64,000 nt of DNA, from contig AXWR01000006.1 in the NCBI GenBank assembly GCA_000482765.1, forward strand, positions 61,817 through 125,816. The letters are read 5' to 3'. The DNA comes from Meiothermus taiwanensis DSM 14542. GTDB lineage: Bacteria > Deinococcota > Deinococci > Deinococcales > Thermaceae. Each line of letters starts with the position of its first letter. The first letter of the stretch is position 1. Below, piece after piece: positions 1-8,572 of this stretch. The translations under genes were made by a program, and so were the position numbers. The notes beneath the pieces are model-generated. The model saw nothing but the letters and a program-made list of their open reading frames with translations. It was not told the DNA's origin and made no database searches.

Positions 1-2
1 GC

Positions 3-293
3 TGTACGGGAGAGAACCGGGCCTGGGCCCAGAGCCTGTTTGTGTGGGGGGTGGCCAGCCTATACGAGGGCCAAACCCATCAAGCCATCACCCTGCTGTC
101 GAGGGCTTTGGCTGTCTACCGCTTTTTGGGCGACGAAGAAGGCCAATGGTCTTGCCTCAAGGCCATTGCTCTAGCCTGGCACCACGCCGGTGACACTGTC
201 CAGGCCCTCGAGACCCACGCGGTGGCGGGCCGCTTCAAGCGCCAGGCTGAGTTTTTGGCCCGGGCAACCTGGTTGCGCTGGTTTGCCGATTGA
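3..293 (+). CDS. TPR-like protein, C-terminal fragment
   Basis: The reading frame is open from the left edge to a TGA at 291-293, so the start lies outside the window. The 96 visible residues are rich in Ala, Leu and aromatic residues in a helical-repeat pattern (ITLLSRALAVYRFLGDEEG, then CLKAIALAWHHAGD), typical of tetratricopeptide repeats in bacterial regulators or scaffold proteins. No catalytic motif is visible. A GTG at 42 could act as an internal start, but the frame continues upstream without a stop. Family assignment rests on the repeat pattern only. Confidence 0.6.
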   Translation, partial: CTGENRAWAQSLFVWGVASLYEGQTHQAITLLSRALAVYRFLGDEEGQWSCLKAIALAWHHAGDTVQALETHAVAGRFKRQAEFLARATWLRWFAD

Positions 294-394
294 CGCTATA
301 CGCTCTTAACTGTCAGACGGTTTTTGCTCGTTTTGCTGTCTGGAACGGGTTATTTGCGCTTGACCTGAGGGCTTTGCTTGTTGCAAGCTGAGGT

Positions 395-793
395 ATGGCG
401 AGTGCTGCTAGACGGGAAGTGTGGCAGGACGTAGAGGTAAACCTGGAGCTCTCGCTGGAGTTTGACCCCGAGGAGTTCTTGCGGCGCTATCCGGGGCTTT
501 CGCTGGTGCTGGCCGAGCTTTTGGTAGGGCCGCCGCGGCGCTGGCGCGACCCCGCCGAGCTGCTGCCCTATGCCGGTTGCAAGAGCCTCGAGGCCAGGCT
601 GCCCCGCCTGCGCTTTAGCCCGCTGGAGACCCGCTCGCTGGGGCGGGCCCTCGACCGGCTGTTCACGGCGATTGAGTTCAGCATTGTGGGGCACAAGGTT
701 TTGGCGGTGCCGCCGCCCAGCCGGTTTATCGAGCTGCCCGAGGGCTGGCGGGCCAAAAGCGAGGTCTGGCTCTGCCACCGGCCGCTGGCCTGA
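395..793 (+). CDS. Hypothetical protein, 132 aa
   Basis: An ORF with the strong GC3 bias of its neighbours. The product is soluble, with an acidic N-terminal part (VEVNLELSLEFDPEEFL) and an Arg/Pro-rich centre. I recognise no domain. The ATG at 395 directly follows GAGGT, which is too close for a normal Shine-Dalgarno, so the true start could be slightly downstream. It precedes the glycosyltransferase gene by 86 bases and may be cotranscribed with it. Confidence 0.55.
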   Translation: MASAARREVWQDVEVNLELSLEFDPEEFLRRYPGLSLVLAELLVGPPRRWRDPAELLPYAGCKSLEARLPRLRFSPLETRSLGRALDRLFTAIEFSIVGHKVLAVPPPSRFIELPEGWRAKSEVWLCHRPLA

Positions 794-879
794 GCCGATG
801 GTAGGGGCATTCGCCCGCATTCGTCATTTGTCGCAAAATGCCCTAAGCTGGAGTGGCGCAGCCCTGCGCTGCGCGGGTT

Positions 880-1977
880 ATGCCACAACGAATTTTGCTG
901 GTCTACACAAAAGCCGGGGGTGGGCACTTTGCCCTGGCGCAGAACCTACACAAACTGCTGACCGAGCTCGAGCCCACCTCCGAGGTTCGCCTGTTCAACT
1001 TTTTCGATGTGGGGCCGCGCTGGATCGCCCAGGCCATCCAGGACGGCTACAACTTTGCCGTCAACAAGCAGCGCTGGCTCTTTACGGTTTTTCAGGCCTT
1101 CTACCAGACCCGCCCGGCCATCCAGACCTTTGCCCGGGTGCTGGGGATGCGCCTGGCCCCGGCCATCAACGCTTACCTGGAGGAGTTCCGCCCCGACAAA
1201 ATCATCTACTGTTACCCGGTGAACCACGGTTTTCGCCGGCTGCCCTACGTGCGCAAGCACAAGCCCAAAACCCTCACGGTGGTGAGCGATATTTTCAGCC
1301 CGCACCTGTACTGGTTCATCGATACCAAAGACCAGTACGTGGTGGCCAGCCCCGAAGCCTACAGCATCGCCCGCCGCCACCGGGTGCCCCCGGAAAATTT
1401 GCACTATTTTCAAACCCTGATTGATCCCAGATACAACAAACCGCTAGATCCTGGCGAAATTGTCAGATTGCGCGAGGAGTGGGGCCTGAGCCAGCCCTAC
1501 ACCGTCTTGGTAACAGGGGGTGGGGCCGGCCTCAAAATCAGCTTCAAGCTGGTACGGGAGCTGGTAAAAATCGAGGGGATCAACGTGGTGGTGGTCTGCG
1601 GATACAACCAGAAGCTTTACCGGCAGCTCGAGGCCTTCAAGCAAAAGCACCGGCTATCCAACCTGGTTGTGTTTGGCTTCACCCACCAGATGTACGAGCT
1701 CATCAATGTGTCCAATGTGGTGGTCTCCAAGGCCGGCCCTGCGACCATCGCCGAGGTGCTCTCCCAGGGCAAGGATCTGATCATCTGCGACTACGTATGG
1801 CCGCAGGAGCACGGCAACGTCGAACTAATCCGGCACGAGAAGCTGGGGTACTACATCCGCCAGCCTCGCAAAATTGCCGACAAAATCCGCGATCTCAAAG
1901 ACCGGCCCCCCGAACGCAAAACCCTCAACCTGCAAAACGATATCGTGCGGCTGGCCGAGTATATCCTCAGGCTTTAG
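880..1977 (+). CDS. MGDG synthase/MurG-like glycosyltransferase (GT28)
   Basis: 365 aa. The N-terminus ILLVYTKAGGGHFALAQNL carries the GGGH loop typical of monogalactosyldiacylglycerol synthase-like enzymes. The C-terminal half has the nucleotide-sugar part: VTGGGAGLKISF, VVVCGYNQKL, then SKAGPATIAEVLSQGKDLI with a conserved Gly-Pro loop and the acidic QEHGN region. The family transfers a hexosyl group to diacylglycerol or another lipid acceptor at the inner membrane, so a role in glycolipid synthesis is likely; donor and acceptor cannot be read from sequence. I chose ATG 880 over GTG 853 because the homologous core begins here. It overlaps the convergent reductase gene by 11 bases. Confidence 0.8.
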   Translation: MPQRILLVYTKAGGGHFALAQNLHKLLTELEPTSEVRLFNFFDVGPRWIAQAIQDGYNFAVNKQRWLFTVFQAFYQTRPAIQTFARVLGMRLAPAINAYLEEFRPDKIIYCYPVNHGFRRLPYVRKHKPKTLTVVSDIFSPHLYWFIDTKDQYVVASPEAYSIARRHRVPPENLHYFQTLIDPRYNKPLDPGEIVRLREEWGLSQPYTVLVTGGGAGLKISFKLVRELVKIEGINVVVVCGYNQKLYRQLEAFKQKHRLSNLVVFGFTHQMYELINVSNVVVSKAGPATIAEVLSQGKDLIICDYVWPQEHGNVELIRHEKLGYYIRQPRKIADKIRDLKDRPPERKTLNLQNDIVRLAEYILRL

Positions 1978-2932
1978 GCTCTTCGCCCAGAATCTTTTCG
2001 ATTTTCTCCAGCGCCTCCTGGGGCAGGTCTACCCCAGCGGCGCCCAGGCTCTCCTCGAGCTGCTCGGGCCTGGTCGCGCCGGTGATGGCGCTGCTCACGC
2101 CTTTTTGCCGCAAGACCCAGGCCAGGGCCAGCTGGGTGCGGGTGAGGCCCAGCTCATCGGCCACTTCCTTCAGAGCCTTGACCTTCCTCACGTTTTCCTC
2201 GGTCAGGAAGCGGTTGCCAAACTGCGGGTAGCGCTCGAAGCGGCTGTCCTTGGGGATGCCCTTGTCGTAGCGCCCGGTGAGCATGCCCATGGCCAGCGGG
2301 CTCCAGACCACCATACCCATCCCAAAGCGCTCGGTCTCGGGCAGAATCTCCTGCTCCACGCGCTCGCGGTAGAGCATCGAGTACTGCGGCTGCTCCACGG
2401 CGGGCGGGTGCAGGCCGTTGTTGCGGGCAAACTGTACGGCCTCCACGATGCGGGCCGCCGGCCACTCGGAAGTACCCCAGTACAGCACCAGACCCCGGTC
2501 GACCAGGTTGCTCATGGTGCTGACAATTTCCTCCATGGGCACCTCGGGGTCGTAGCGGTGGCAGAAGTACAGGTCGAGGTAGTCGGTGCCCATGCGCTTG
2601 AGGCTGCGCTCGAGGCTTTCCCGCACGTGCTTGCGCGAGAGGCCCCGGCCGTTGGCGTCGTCGCTGGTGGGCCAGAAGACCTTGCTGGAGAGCACCAGCT
2701 CGTGGCGGGGGAACTGCTCCAGCAGGGCTTTGCTCATCAGCTCCTCGGCCAGCCCCTTGGCGTAGACATCTGCGTTGTCGAAAAAGTTAATCCCGCCCTC
2801 GTAGGCGATGCGGGTGATGGCCTTGATGCGCTCGAGATCCTGCACTGCGTCACCGTAAGTGACCCAGGCCCCCAGCGAAATTTCCGAAACCTTCAAGCCC
2901 CACTGACCAAGTTTGCGATAGCGCATGGGCAT
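1967..2932 (-). CDS. Aldo/keto reductase
   Basis: 321 aa, the normal length for a K+-channel beta-subunit/YghZ-like aldo/keto reductase (TIM barrel, NADPH-dependent carbonyl reduction). The catalytic tetrad is visible: Asp and Tyr in FFDNADVYAKG, Lys in LSSKVFWP and His in YFCHRYDPE. The C-terminal cofactor region SSAITGATRPEQLEE is also typical. GGAGG lies 5 nt before ATG 2932; a second in-frame ATG is at 2926. The substrate is unknown. It stands alone, head-to-tail with the CDSGH-type gene upstream on the same strand. Confidence 0.88.
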   Translation of the reverse strand: MPMRYRKLGQWGLKVSEISLGAWVTYGDAVQDLERIKAITRIAYEGGINFFDNADVYAKGLAEELMSKALLEQFPRHELVLSSKVFWPTSDDANGRGLSRKHVRESLERSLKRMGTDYLDLYFCHRYDPEVPMEEIVSTMSNLVDRGLVLYWGTSEWPAARIVEAVQFARNNGLHPPAVEQPQYSMLYRERVEQEILPETERFGMGMVVWSPLAMGMLTGRYDKGIPKDSRFERYPQFGNRFLTEENVRKVKALKEVADELGLTRTQLALAWVLRQKGVSSAITGATRPEQLEESLGAAGVDLPQEALEKIEKILGEEPKA

Positions 2933-2986
2933 AGTAACCTCCGCCCGTCATCTTATCGCGGGTCACACCGGTGATTGGGACCTGGG

Positions 2987-3211
2987 TTACCTCGGCTCCT
3001 CGAGCTCGATCACCGCAGCCGGGGCCACAAAGCCCACCGACTTGTGGCTGCCGTCGCAGAAAGGCTTGTTGGCCGAATGCCCGCAGCGGCACAGCGAGAC
3101 CCGGGGCTTCTCGATGACCACCTCCTGGTCGCCCTGACGAAAGACGTACTTGCCGCCGGTTTCGATACCGATGGAGCCATTCTCGCGGAACTCGATTTTC
3201 ATGGAAGCCAT
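2987..3211 (-). CDS. CDGSH-type iron-sulfur protein
   Basis: About 74 aa. The C-terminal half carries the 2Fe-2S ligands of the CDGSH (mitoNEET-like) family: CRCGHSANKPFCDGSHKSVGF, i.e. C-x-C...C-D-G-x-H. Bacterial members are small soluble redox or cluster-transfer proteins. The N-terminal part (KIEFRENGSIGIETGGKYV) resembles the usual leader of prokaryotic members. Start is either ATG 3211 or ATG 3202 (MKIEF); neither has a strong Shine-Dalgarno. The minus-strand frame stays open upstream of 3211 but has no homology there. Confidence 0.85.
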   Translation of the reverse strand: MASMKIEFRENGSIGIETGGKYVFRQGDQEVVIEKPRVSLCRCGHSANKPFCDGSHKSVGFVAPAAVIELEEPR

Positions 3212-3265
3212 TCTAACCGTGCCTGCTACGCGGCAGAAATGGGTAAGCCAACACATCGGTTGGGT

Positions 3266-3294
3266 TTGACCTGGAGGCTCGGTCGCTCCAGAAT
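3266..3294 (+). promoter_or_regulatory. Candidate leaderless promoter for the glyoxalase-fold gene
   Basis: TTGACC at 3266-3271 and CAGAAT at 3289-3294 are separated by 17 nt. Transcription would start about 1-2 nt before ATG 3302, giving a leaderless mRNA. No Shine-Dalgarno precedes that ATG. Confidence 0.4.
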
Positions 3295-3301
3295 ACTCTG
3301 G

Positions 3302-3700
3302 ATGTACACCACCCGTCTGGCCTATGTACACCTGACCGTGCGGCACCTCGAGGCCGCCGTTACCTTTTACACCCGTTTCCTGGATTTGCAGCTTTCCGAG
3401 CGCTTCGCCAAGACCGCGCTCTTGGTTTCCTCCGAGAACCTGGCCCACTACGAGCTGGCCCTGAGCGAGGGGGTTCCTGCAGGCTCGGTTGTGCTGGGTT
3501 TTGCTTGCGCCTCCGAGGAGGACTTCCGGGCGGCCCAGGATTTTGTGCGGCTCGAGGGGGTGCCCTTCCGGCTGGAGGATCGCGGGATCGCCTGGGTGCT
3601 GAGCCTGCAAGACCCCGATGGCAACACGGTAGAACTATTCCTGGATCGCCGCGCAGCGGGGGGGCGGGCTTTCTGGCGGGGTGAGAGTACCCCTCTGTGA
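3302..3700 (+). CDS. Glyoxalase/bleomycin-resistance (VOC) family protein
   Basis: 132 aa, one VOC-type beta-alpha-beta-beta-beta pair. The N-terminal module is LAYVHLTVRHLEAAVTFYTRFLDLQL. The C-terminal module ends DPDGNTVELFLDRR, the common VOC terminal motif with a metal-ligand-type Glu. Members are metal-dependent lyases, dioxygenases or antibiotic-binding proteins; nothing here decides between them. ATG 3302 is chosen because it begins the conserved fold and is preceded by promoter-like boxes. Confidence 0.8.
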   Translation: MYTTRLAYVHLTVRHLEAAVTFYTRFLDLQLSERFAKTALLVSSENLAHYELALSEGVPAGSVVLGFACASEEDFRAAQDFVRLEGVPFRLEDRGIAWVLSLQDPDGNTVELFLDRRAAGGRAFWRGESTPL

Positions 3701-3765
3701 TTTTTCCATCGCCTGGGCGTTTTTCCGAGATCGGTGGGCAAAGGGTGCACCGCCTACCGGGGTCT

Positions 3766-3789
3766 TATACTAGGGCTAAAGCAAGGAGG
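3766..3789 (+). promoter_or_regulatory. -10 box and Shine-Dalgarno for the penicillin acylase gene
   Basis: TATACT at 3766-3771 is a good -10 box; no convincing -35 box is seen. AAGGAGG at 3783-3789 lies 4 nt before GTG 3794 and fixes that codon as the start. Confidence 0.5.
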
Positions 3790-3793
3790 AAGT

Positions 3794-6133
3794 GTGCGCT
3801 TACTGCGTTTTCTGGGGCGTTTATTGCTGGTGGTGATCGGGCTGGCGCTGGTTTTGGCGGTGGGGGGCTGGTTCTGGCTGCGGGCGGCCACCCTCCCGCA
3901 GCACACGGGGCGGCTGGCCCTGAAAGGCCTCTCGGCGCCGGTTGAAATGAGCCGCACCGCCGAGGGGGTGCTGCACATCAAAGCCCAGACCGATGAGGAT
4001 GCCTTCTTTGCCCTGGGTGTGGCCCATGCCCAGGATCGGCTGTGGCAGATGGAGTTCCAGCGCCGCATTGGGGCCGGGCGGCTTTCCGAGGTGCTCGGGA
4101 AGGCCACCCTGGAGCAGGATCGCTTTCTGCGCACCTGGGGCTTCTACCGGGCCGCCGAGCAGGCCTATGGGAGCCTATCGCCCCAGGCCAGGGCGGTGGT
4201 GGACGCCTACGTGGCGGGCATCAACGCCTACCTGGCTACCAACCCGCCGCTGCCGCTGGAGTTCCGCCTGCTGGGCTTTAGGCCCGAGCCCTGGAAGCCC
4301 GCGGATGTGCTGGTCTGGGCCAAGATGATGTCCTACGACCTTTCGGGTAACTGGCGCAGCGAGCTACAGCGCCTGCAGTGGGCGGCCAAAGGCATGTCCA
4401 CGGCGCGCATGATGCAGCTCAGGCCCCCATACCCTGCCGATGCGCCCACCGTGCTGCAGGCCGAGGATCTACAACTTCCTCCGCCGGCCAAGCCGGATGG
4501 GGAGTCGGCCCGTTCCCTCCTCAGCCTGGCGGCCCGGCTGCCCCAGGCTTTGCACCTGCCGGGCGAGCCGATGGCCCGGGCCTCCAACAACTGGGTGATC
4601 GGCCCGGCGCGCACCGTGAGCGGAAAACCCCTGCTGGCCAACGACCCGCATTTGGGGCTGGGCGCCCCCTCGATCTGGTACCTGGTGCATATCGAAGCCC
4701 CCACCTACAAGGCCATCGGCAGCAGCTTTCCGGGGCTTCCGGCGGTGGTGATTGGCCGCAACGAGCGCATCGGCTGGGGGGTGACGACGGTCGGGGCCGA
4801 CGTGCAGGATCTGTACATCATGGAGGAGGTTCCAGGCGGCTACCGCTACAAGGGGCGGACTGAGCCCTGGCGCACCCGCACCGAGGTGATCAAGGTCAAG
4901 GGAGAGCCCGACGTAACCCTGCGGGTGCGGGAGAGCCGCTATGGGCCCGTCATCAACGATGTGGTCAGCAACCCCGGTGCAAAGCCGCTTTCGTTGCGCT
5001 GGACCAGCCTCGACCCCACCGACCGCACCATCGAGGCCTTTTTGGGGATCGCCCGCGCGCAGAACTGGGAGGAGTTCAAGGCCGCCCTGGCCCTCTACAA
5101 CGCGCCCAGCCAAAACTTCGTCTATGCCGATGTGGACGGCAACATCGGCTATATGGCCCCGGCCCGCTTCCCCATCCGCCGCCCCGGCCACTCCGGCCTG
5201 ATGCCGGTGCCGGGCGATGGCAACTGGGACTGGCAGGGCTATCTGCCCCAGGATCAGTGGCCGCAAGTCTATAACCCCAAAGAGGGCTTTATCGTTACCG
5301 CCAACAACAAGGTGACCGCCCCCAACTACCCGCACACCATCTCGCTGGAGTGGGAGGAACCCTACCGGGCCCAGCGCATCCGCGAGCTGATCCTGGTCAA
5401 GGAAAAGCTCTCCCTGGAAGACATGGTGGCCATGCAGCAGGACATCACCAGCCTGCTGTTCAGGGAATTCAAGCCAGTTCTGGAAATGCTCAACCCGCTC
5501 TCGGAGAACGCCCGCCAGTGGAAGGCCCGTTTGCTGGCCTGGGATGGGGTGATGCGGGCCGAGCAGGTGGAGCCCACGGTCTTCCAGGCCTGGTACACCG
5601 AGCTGACCCGCCTGCCCAGCCGGGAGGTGGAGCAGGAGTTCTGGGAGCAGCCCCGCTACCTGCTGGCCGCCATGCGCCAGGGCGACCCGGCCTGCCAGAC
5701 GCCCGATACCCAAACCTGCCTGGACTACGCCGCCCTCGCGCTCGATAAGGCTCTGGATCGCTTTGGCAACAACCCCCCGCGCTGGGGCGAGGTGCACCGG
5801 GCCACCTTCCCCCACGCCATCCTGACCAACGTCTCGCCGCTCAACCGCCTGGCCGACCGGGCTGTGCCCCACGGGGGCGACCGCTACACCCTGAACCGGG
5901 CTTCCTACGACCCCAGCACCTTCCGCATGACCGTGGGGAGCAGCTACCGGCACATCCTGGATTTTGCCGATCTGGAGAACTCGAGGTTCATTCACCCCAT
6001 GGGCCAGTCCGGCGCGCTCCTGTCCGGTGGGTACGACAACCTGCTGGCCAGGTGGGCCAGCGGGCAGTACCTGCCCATGCGGATGGGGGAGACCCACTTC
6101 AGGACGCGCCAGACCCTCGAGCCCCTGCGCTAG
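3794..6133 (+). CDS. Penicillin acylase family Ntn-hydrolase
   Basis: 779 aa from GTG 3794. An N-terminal membrane anchor or signal (FLGRLLLVVIGLALVLAVGGWFWL) is followed by the alpha-subunit region (DAFFALGVAHAQDRLWQMEF). The autocatalytic nucleophile is Ser264 in RASNNWVIG, at the start of the beta subunit. The conserved NDPHLGL and FVYADVDGNIGYMAP follow. The family is made as a precursor, exported, self-cleaved and hydrolyses amides such as penicillins, acyl-homoserine lactones or other N-acyl compounds; the substrate cannot be predicted. A lipoprotein paralogue is at 15012-17363. It stands alone between the glyoxalase-fold gene and the GntR operon. Confidence 0.9.
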   Translation: MRLLRFLGRLLLVVIGLALVLAVGGWFWLRAATLPQHTGRLALKGLSAPVEMSRTAEGVLHIKAQTDEDAFFALGVAHAQDRLWQMEFQRRIGAGRLSEVLGKATLEQDRFLRTWGFYRAAEQAYGSLSPQARAVVDAYVAGINAYLATNPPLPLEFRLLGFRPEPWKPADVLVWAKMMSYDLSGNWRSELQRLQWAAKGMSTARMMQLRPPYPADAPTVLQAEDLQLPPPAKPDGESARSLLSLAARLPQALHLPGEPMARASNNWVIGPARTVSGKPLLANDPHLGLGAPSIWYLVHIEAPTYKAIGSSFPGLPAVVIGRNERIGWGVTTVGADVQDLYIMEEVPGGYRYKGRTEPWRTRTEVIKVKGEPDVTLRVRESRYGPVINDVVSNPGAKPLSLRWTSLDPTDRTIEAFLGIARAQNWEEFKAALALYNAPSQNFVYADVDGNIGYMAPARFPIRRPGHSGLMPVPGDGNWDWQGYLPQDQWPQVYNPKEGFIVTANNKVTAPNYPHTISLEWEEPYRAQRIRELILVKEKLSLEDMVAMQQDITSLLFREFKPVLEMLNPLSENARQWKARLLAWDGVMRAEQVEPTVFQAWYTELTRLPSREVEQEFWEQPRYLLAAMRQGDPACQTPDTQTCLDYAALALDKALDRFGNNPPRWGEVHRATFPHAILTNVSPLNRLADRAVPHGGDRYTLNRASYDPSTFRMTVGSSYRHILDFADLENSRFIHPMGQSGALLSGGYDNLLARWASGQYLPMRMGETHFRTRQTLEPLR

Positions 6134-6151
6134 AGCCGCAGGGTTTAAGGC

Positions 6152-6180
6152 TTGACATATTGCCACTGGAGATCTAGTGT
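6152..6180 (+). promoter_or_regulatory. Promoter of the GntR-ABC operon
   Basis: TTGACA at 6152-6157 and TAGTGT at 6175-6180, with a 17-nt spacer. The -10 hexamer lies inside the palindrome at 6172-6187, so binding of a repressor there would block RNA polymerase. Confidence 0.7.
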
Positions 6181-6187
6181 ACTAGAT
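6172..6187. promoter_or_regulatory. Perfect palindrome, probable GntR operator
   Basis: ATCTAGT-GT-ACTAGAT: 7-bp perfect arms around a 2-nt centre, overlapping the -10 box of the promoter that drives the GntR-family gene. YtrA-subfamily regulators usually repress their own ABC operon through such palindromes; binding here is an inference from position and symmetry. Confidence 0.65.
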
Positions 6188-6214
6188 ATGTAGTTCACTA
6201 AGGAGGTGGCGCGA

Positions 6215-6589
6215 TTGTGGGACTTAGACCTAGAAGCAGGGCCGATTTACGCACAGATCGTACGGGGGGTGGAGCGGATGCTGGCCAGCGGACAGATGAA
6301 ACCAGGGGATAAGCTGCCCTCGGCCCGGGAGCTGGCGGCGGCCTTGAAGGTCAACCCCAACACGGTGATGCACGCCTATAGCCAGCTCGAGATGGCCCAG
6401 ATCACCGAGACCCGGCGGGGCCTGGGTACCTTTGTGCGGGAGGATGTGAATGTGGAGGGCATCCGGCTGCGCATCCTGCAGGAGGCTGCTTTGCGTTTTT
6501 GGGCGGAAGTGCAGAGCCTGGGGTTGAGCCTGGAGGAGGCTCAAAAGGCCCTCGAACAAGTAAGTCTCAATGGCCAGAGGGAGGCGTAA
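6215..6589 (+). CDS. GntR-family regulator, YtrA subfamily
   Basis: 124 aa. The N-terminal winged helix-turn-helix is clear: PIYAQIVRGVERMLASG, GDKLPSARELAAALKVNPNT with the recognition helix, then the wing RRGLGTFV. A short C-terminal helical tail of about 45 aa without an effector domain is typical of YtrA regulators that control ABC exporters. I chose TTG 6215 because AAGGAGG at 6200-6206 sits 8 nt before it, while GTG 6206 overlaps that Shine-Dalgarno. The stop codon overlaps the ATG of the ATPase gene (TAATG), so translation is coupled. Confidence 0.85.
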   Translation: MWDLDLEAGPIYAQIVRGVERMLASGQMKPGDKLPSARELAAALKVNPNTVMHAYSQLEMAQITETRRGLGTFVREDVNVEGIRLRILQEAALRFWAEVQSLGLSLEEAQKALEQVSLNGQREA

Positions 6590-7269
6590 TGTTGGCGAGG
6601 CTTTCGAACGTGACCAAGCGCTATGGCCGAACCGAGGGGGTGCACGACCTGAGCCTCGAGCTCTACCCAGGGCAGGCGGTGGGGCTTTTGGGCTTGAACG
6701 GCTCGGGCAAGACCACCACCCTCAAGCTCCTGGCCGGGATGCTCTTTCCCACCCAGGGCCGGGTGGAAGTGCTGGGAAAAAGCCCACGCGAGAACCGGGG
6801 CCAGATTGCTTATCTCTCCGACGCCGACAACCTGTACGCCTGGATGACCCCCGGCGATGCCGAACGTTTTATGCGGGGGCTGTACCCCGACTTCAACCCC
6901 AGGCGCTACCGCGAACTGCTGGCCTTCCTGGAGGTGCCGCAGCAGAGCTACCGCGCGATGTCGCGGGGGCAACGGGCCCGTCTGCGACTGGCCATGGTGC
7001 TGGCCCGCGACGCCCGGCTGTTCTTACTCGACGAACCGCTCTCGGGCATAGACGTGATCTCGCGCGACCGCATCCTCAAAAGCCTGGTGCTGGAGTGGCG
7101 GGAGGAGGCCTGCTTGGTGCTCTCAACCCACGAGGTGAGCGAGGCCGAGGGGATTTTTGAACGGGTGCTGCTCTTGAGGGAGGGTCGGCTGGCGATGGAT
7201 GCCCTGGCCGAGGATTTGCGGGCCAAAGGACAGAGCGTGAAGGACGCCTTTATCGAGGTGCTCTCCTGA
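6589..7269 (+). CDS. ABC transporter ATP-binding protein
   Basis: 226 aa. Walker A is GLNGSGKTTTLK and Walker B LFLLDEPLSG. The signature loop is degenerate but recognisable (MSRGQRARLRLA in place of LSGGQ), and the switch His is in LSTHEVSEAE. This degenerate signature is common in YtrB-type exporter ATPases next to GntR regulators. It overlaps the regulator by 1 nt and pairs with the permease that follows. Substrate unknown; cell-envelope stress or drug export is the usual role of the family. Confidence 0.88.
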   Translation: MLARLSNVTKRYGRTEGVHDLSLELYPGQAVGLLGLNGSGKTTTLKLLAGMLFPTQGRVEVLGKSPRENRGQIAYLSDADNLYAWMTPGDAERFMRGLYPDFNPRRYRELLAFLEVPQQSYRAMSRGQRARLRLAMVLARDARLFLLDEPLSGIDVISRDRILKSLVLEWREEACLVLSTHEVSEAEGIFERVLLLREGRLAMDALAEDLRAKGQSVKDAFIEVLS

Positions 7270-7284
7270 GTGAGGTATACCGGA

Positions 7285-8040
7285 ATGAAACCGTTTACTA
7301 CGCTACTCTGGCTTGATTCCCGTAAGTTTACTGGGATCGGGCTGATGCTGCTGGTGCTGGGGGTGGCCTGGTTTTTTGTGGCCCGGCAGATCTTTGTCTG
7401 GAACGGGGCCAACCCGGGCTCGGCCCTGGCGGTTGTTGCGACCACCTTGCTGATGGCATCCGGTGTAAGTGTGGCCTTGTTGATAGTGCTGGCCCTGGAT
7501 TTTGCACGGGAGTACCGGGCCGGGCGCTGGGCGCTGCTGCTGGGTTCGCCTCAACCCGCCTGGCTATACCTGGCTGCCAAGGCAGTCTTTGGGGGAGCTG
7601 TTTTGACGCTCTTTAACGGGGCGATGTGGTTCATCCAGAGTTTTTGGCTGGCCCAGGCCGGGGTCGGGCTGCCCTTCAGCCTTTGGGCCAGCCTCTGGCT
7701 TTACCAGCTAGGGGGCCTGGCCCTGGTGGTTCCGGCGCTTTTTCTGGGGTTCTGGGTGGCGGCCTACATCCCTGGCAGGGCCACCTTGCTGGCTTTGGTG
7801 GTAGGCCTGCTGGGGATGGGGCAGGTTCTGGAATGGAGTCTTCGGCTCTTTGGCGACCAGTTTTACAAGCTGCTGCCGGCCTGGAAGCTACCGGCGCCCA
7901 ACGTGGCGCAGAGCCCTGGGGTGAGGATGCAGTGGGAGGCCTTCCCAGGTTTGCCGAGTGAGGGCTTTGTGATTCTGCTGTTTTTGAGCCTGCTGTTCTT
8001 TGTTCTTGCCAGCCGCTTGTGGCAGGAAGTGGAGGCCTGA
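7285..8040 (+). CDS. ABC transporter permease
   Basis: 251 aa with about six hydrophobic segments (e.g. GLMLLVLGVAWFFVA, SVALLIVLALDFA, ALVVPALFLGFWVAAYI, VILLFLSLLFFVLA), typical of ABC-2-type permeases. ATG 7285 has GAGGT at 7272-7276 as Shine-Dalgarno; GTG 7270 directly after the previous stop is the alternative. It is part of the gntR-ATPase-permease operon, and the next gene follows after 1 nt. Confidence 0.8.
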   Translation: MKPFTTLLWLDSRKFTGIGLMLLVLGVAWFFVARQIFVWNGANPGSALAVVATTLLMASGVSVALLIVLALDFAREYRAGRWALLLGSPQPAWLYLAAKAVFGGAVLTLFNGAMWFIQSFWLAQAGVGLPFSLWASLWLYQLGGLALVVPALFLGFWVAAYIPGRATLLALVVGLLGMGQVLEWSLRLFGDQFYKLLPAWKLPAPNVAQSPGVRMQWEAFPGLPSEGFVILLFLSLLFFVLASRLWQEVEA

Positions 8041-8041
8041 G

Positions 8042-8572
8042 ATGCCCGGTCTGCACTTTGGGAGTATTGAGCTGGTGGTGTTTGGGCTGGTGTTTGCCTG
8101 GCTGGCCTATGCCGGCTACCGCTTGTGGACGGCTACCTCTAGCCCGACCGGGCGTTGGGTGGGTGTTGGTTTTGTGGCCCTGGTAGCTATGGGGCTTGCC
8201 CAGGATCTGTTCGACCTGAACCGCCGGTCGGTGGAGGCTGGGGTGGTCTCGGCGGGTACCCGCGCGGTGCCCGGGGTGGTGGAGGTCGAGGAGGGCGGGA
8301 TTTGTATCCGCTGCGACCGCAGCCTGACCGGAGGCAGATACCATCTGCGGGGTAGCTGGGTGGTGGGTGAATATACCCTGCGGCCCCAGGGAACCCAGCC
8401 CTACGCCATTCAATTCCAAAGTGGGGGTGTGCAGCTGCGCTACGGCGACAAGGACACCCCTTTGCAGCCCGGCTGCACCACGGGTTTTATCTCTGAGGAA
8501 GCCCAGCTGGAATTCGCCAGCACCGGCGAGGTGGTACTCGAGGTGGGCCCCGGGGCTCAATGTGTAAACTGA
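8042..8572 (+). CDS. Hypothetical membrane protein, operon with ABC permease
   Basis: 176 aa. Two N-terminal hydrophobic segments (ELVVFGLVFAWLAYAGY and WVGVGFVALVAMGLA) are followed by a beta-rich soluble part with CIRCDRS and a second Cys pair near the C-terminus (GCTTGF, AQCVN), possibly disulfide-bonded outside the membrane. No family recognised. It starts 1 nt after the permease stop, so it probably serves the same transporter as an accessory or substrate-sensing protein. Confidence 0.65.
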   Translation: MPGLHFGSIELVVFGLVFAWLAYAGYRLWTATSSPTGRWVGVGFVALVAMGLAQDLFDLNRRSVEAGVVSAGTRAVPGVVEVEEGGICIRCDRSLTGGRYHLRGSWVVGEYTLRPQGTQPYAIQFQSGGVQLRYGDKDTPLQPGCTTGFISEEAQLEFASTGEVVLEVGPGAQCVN

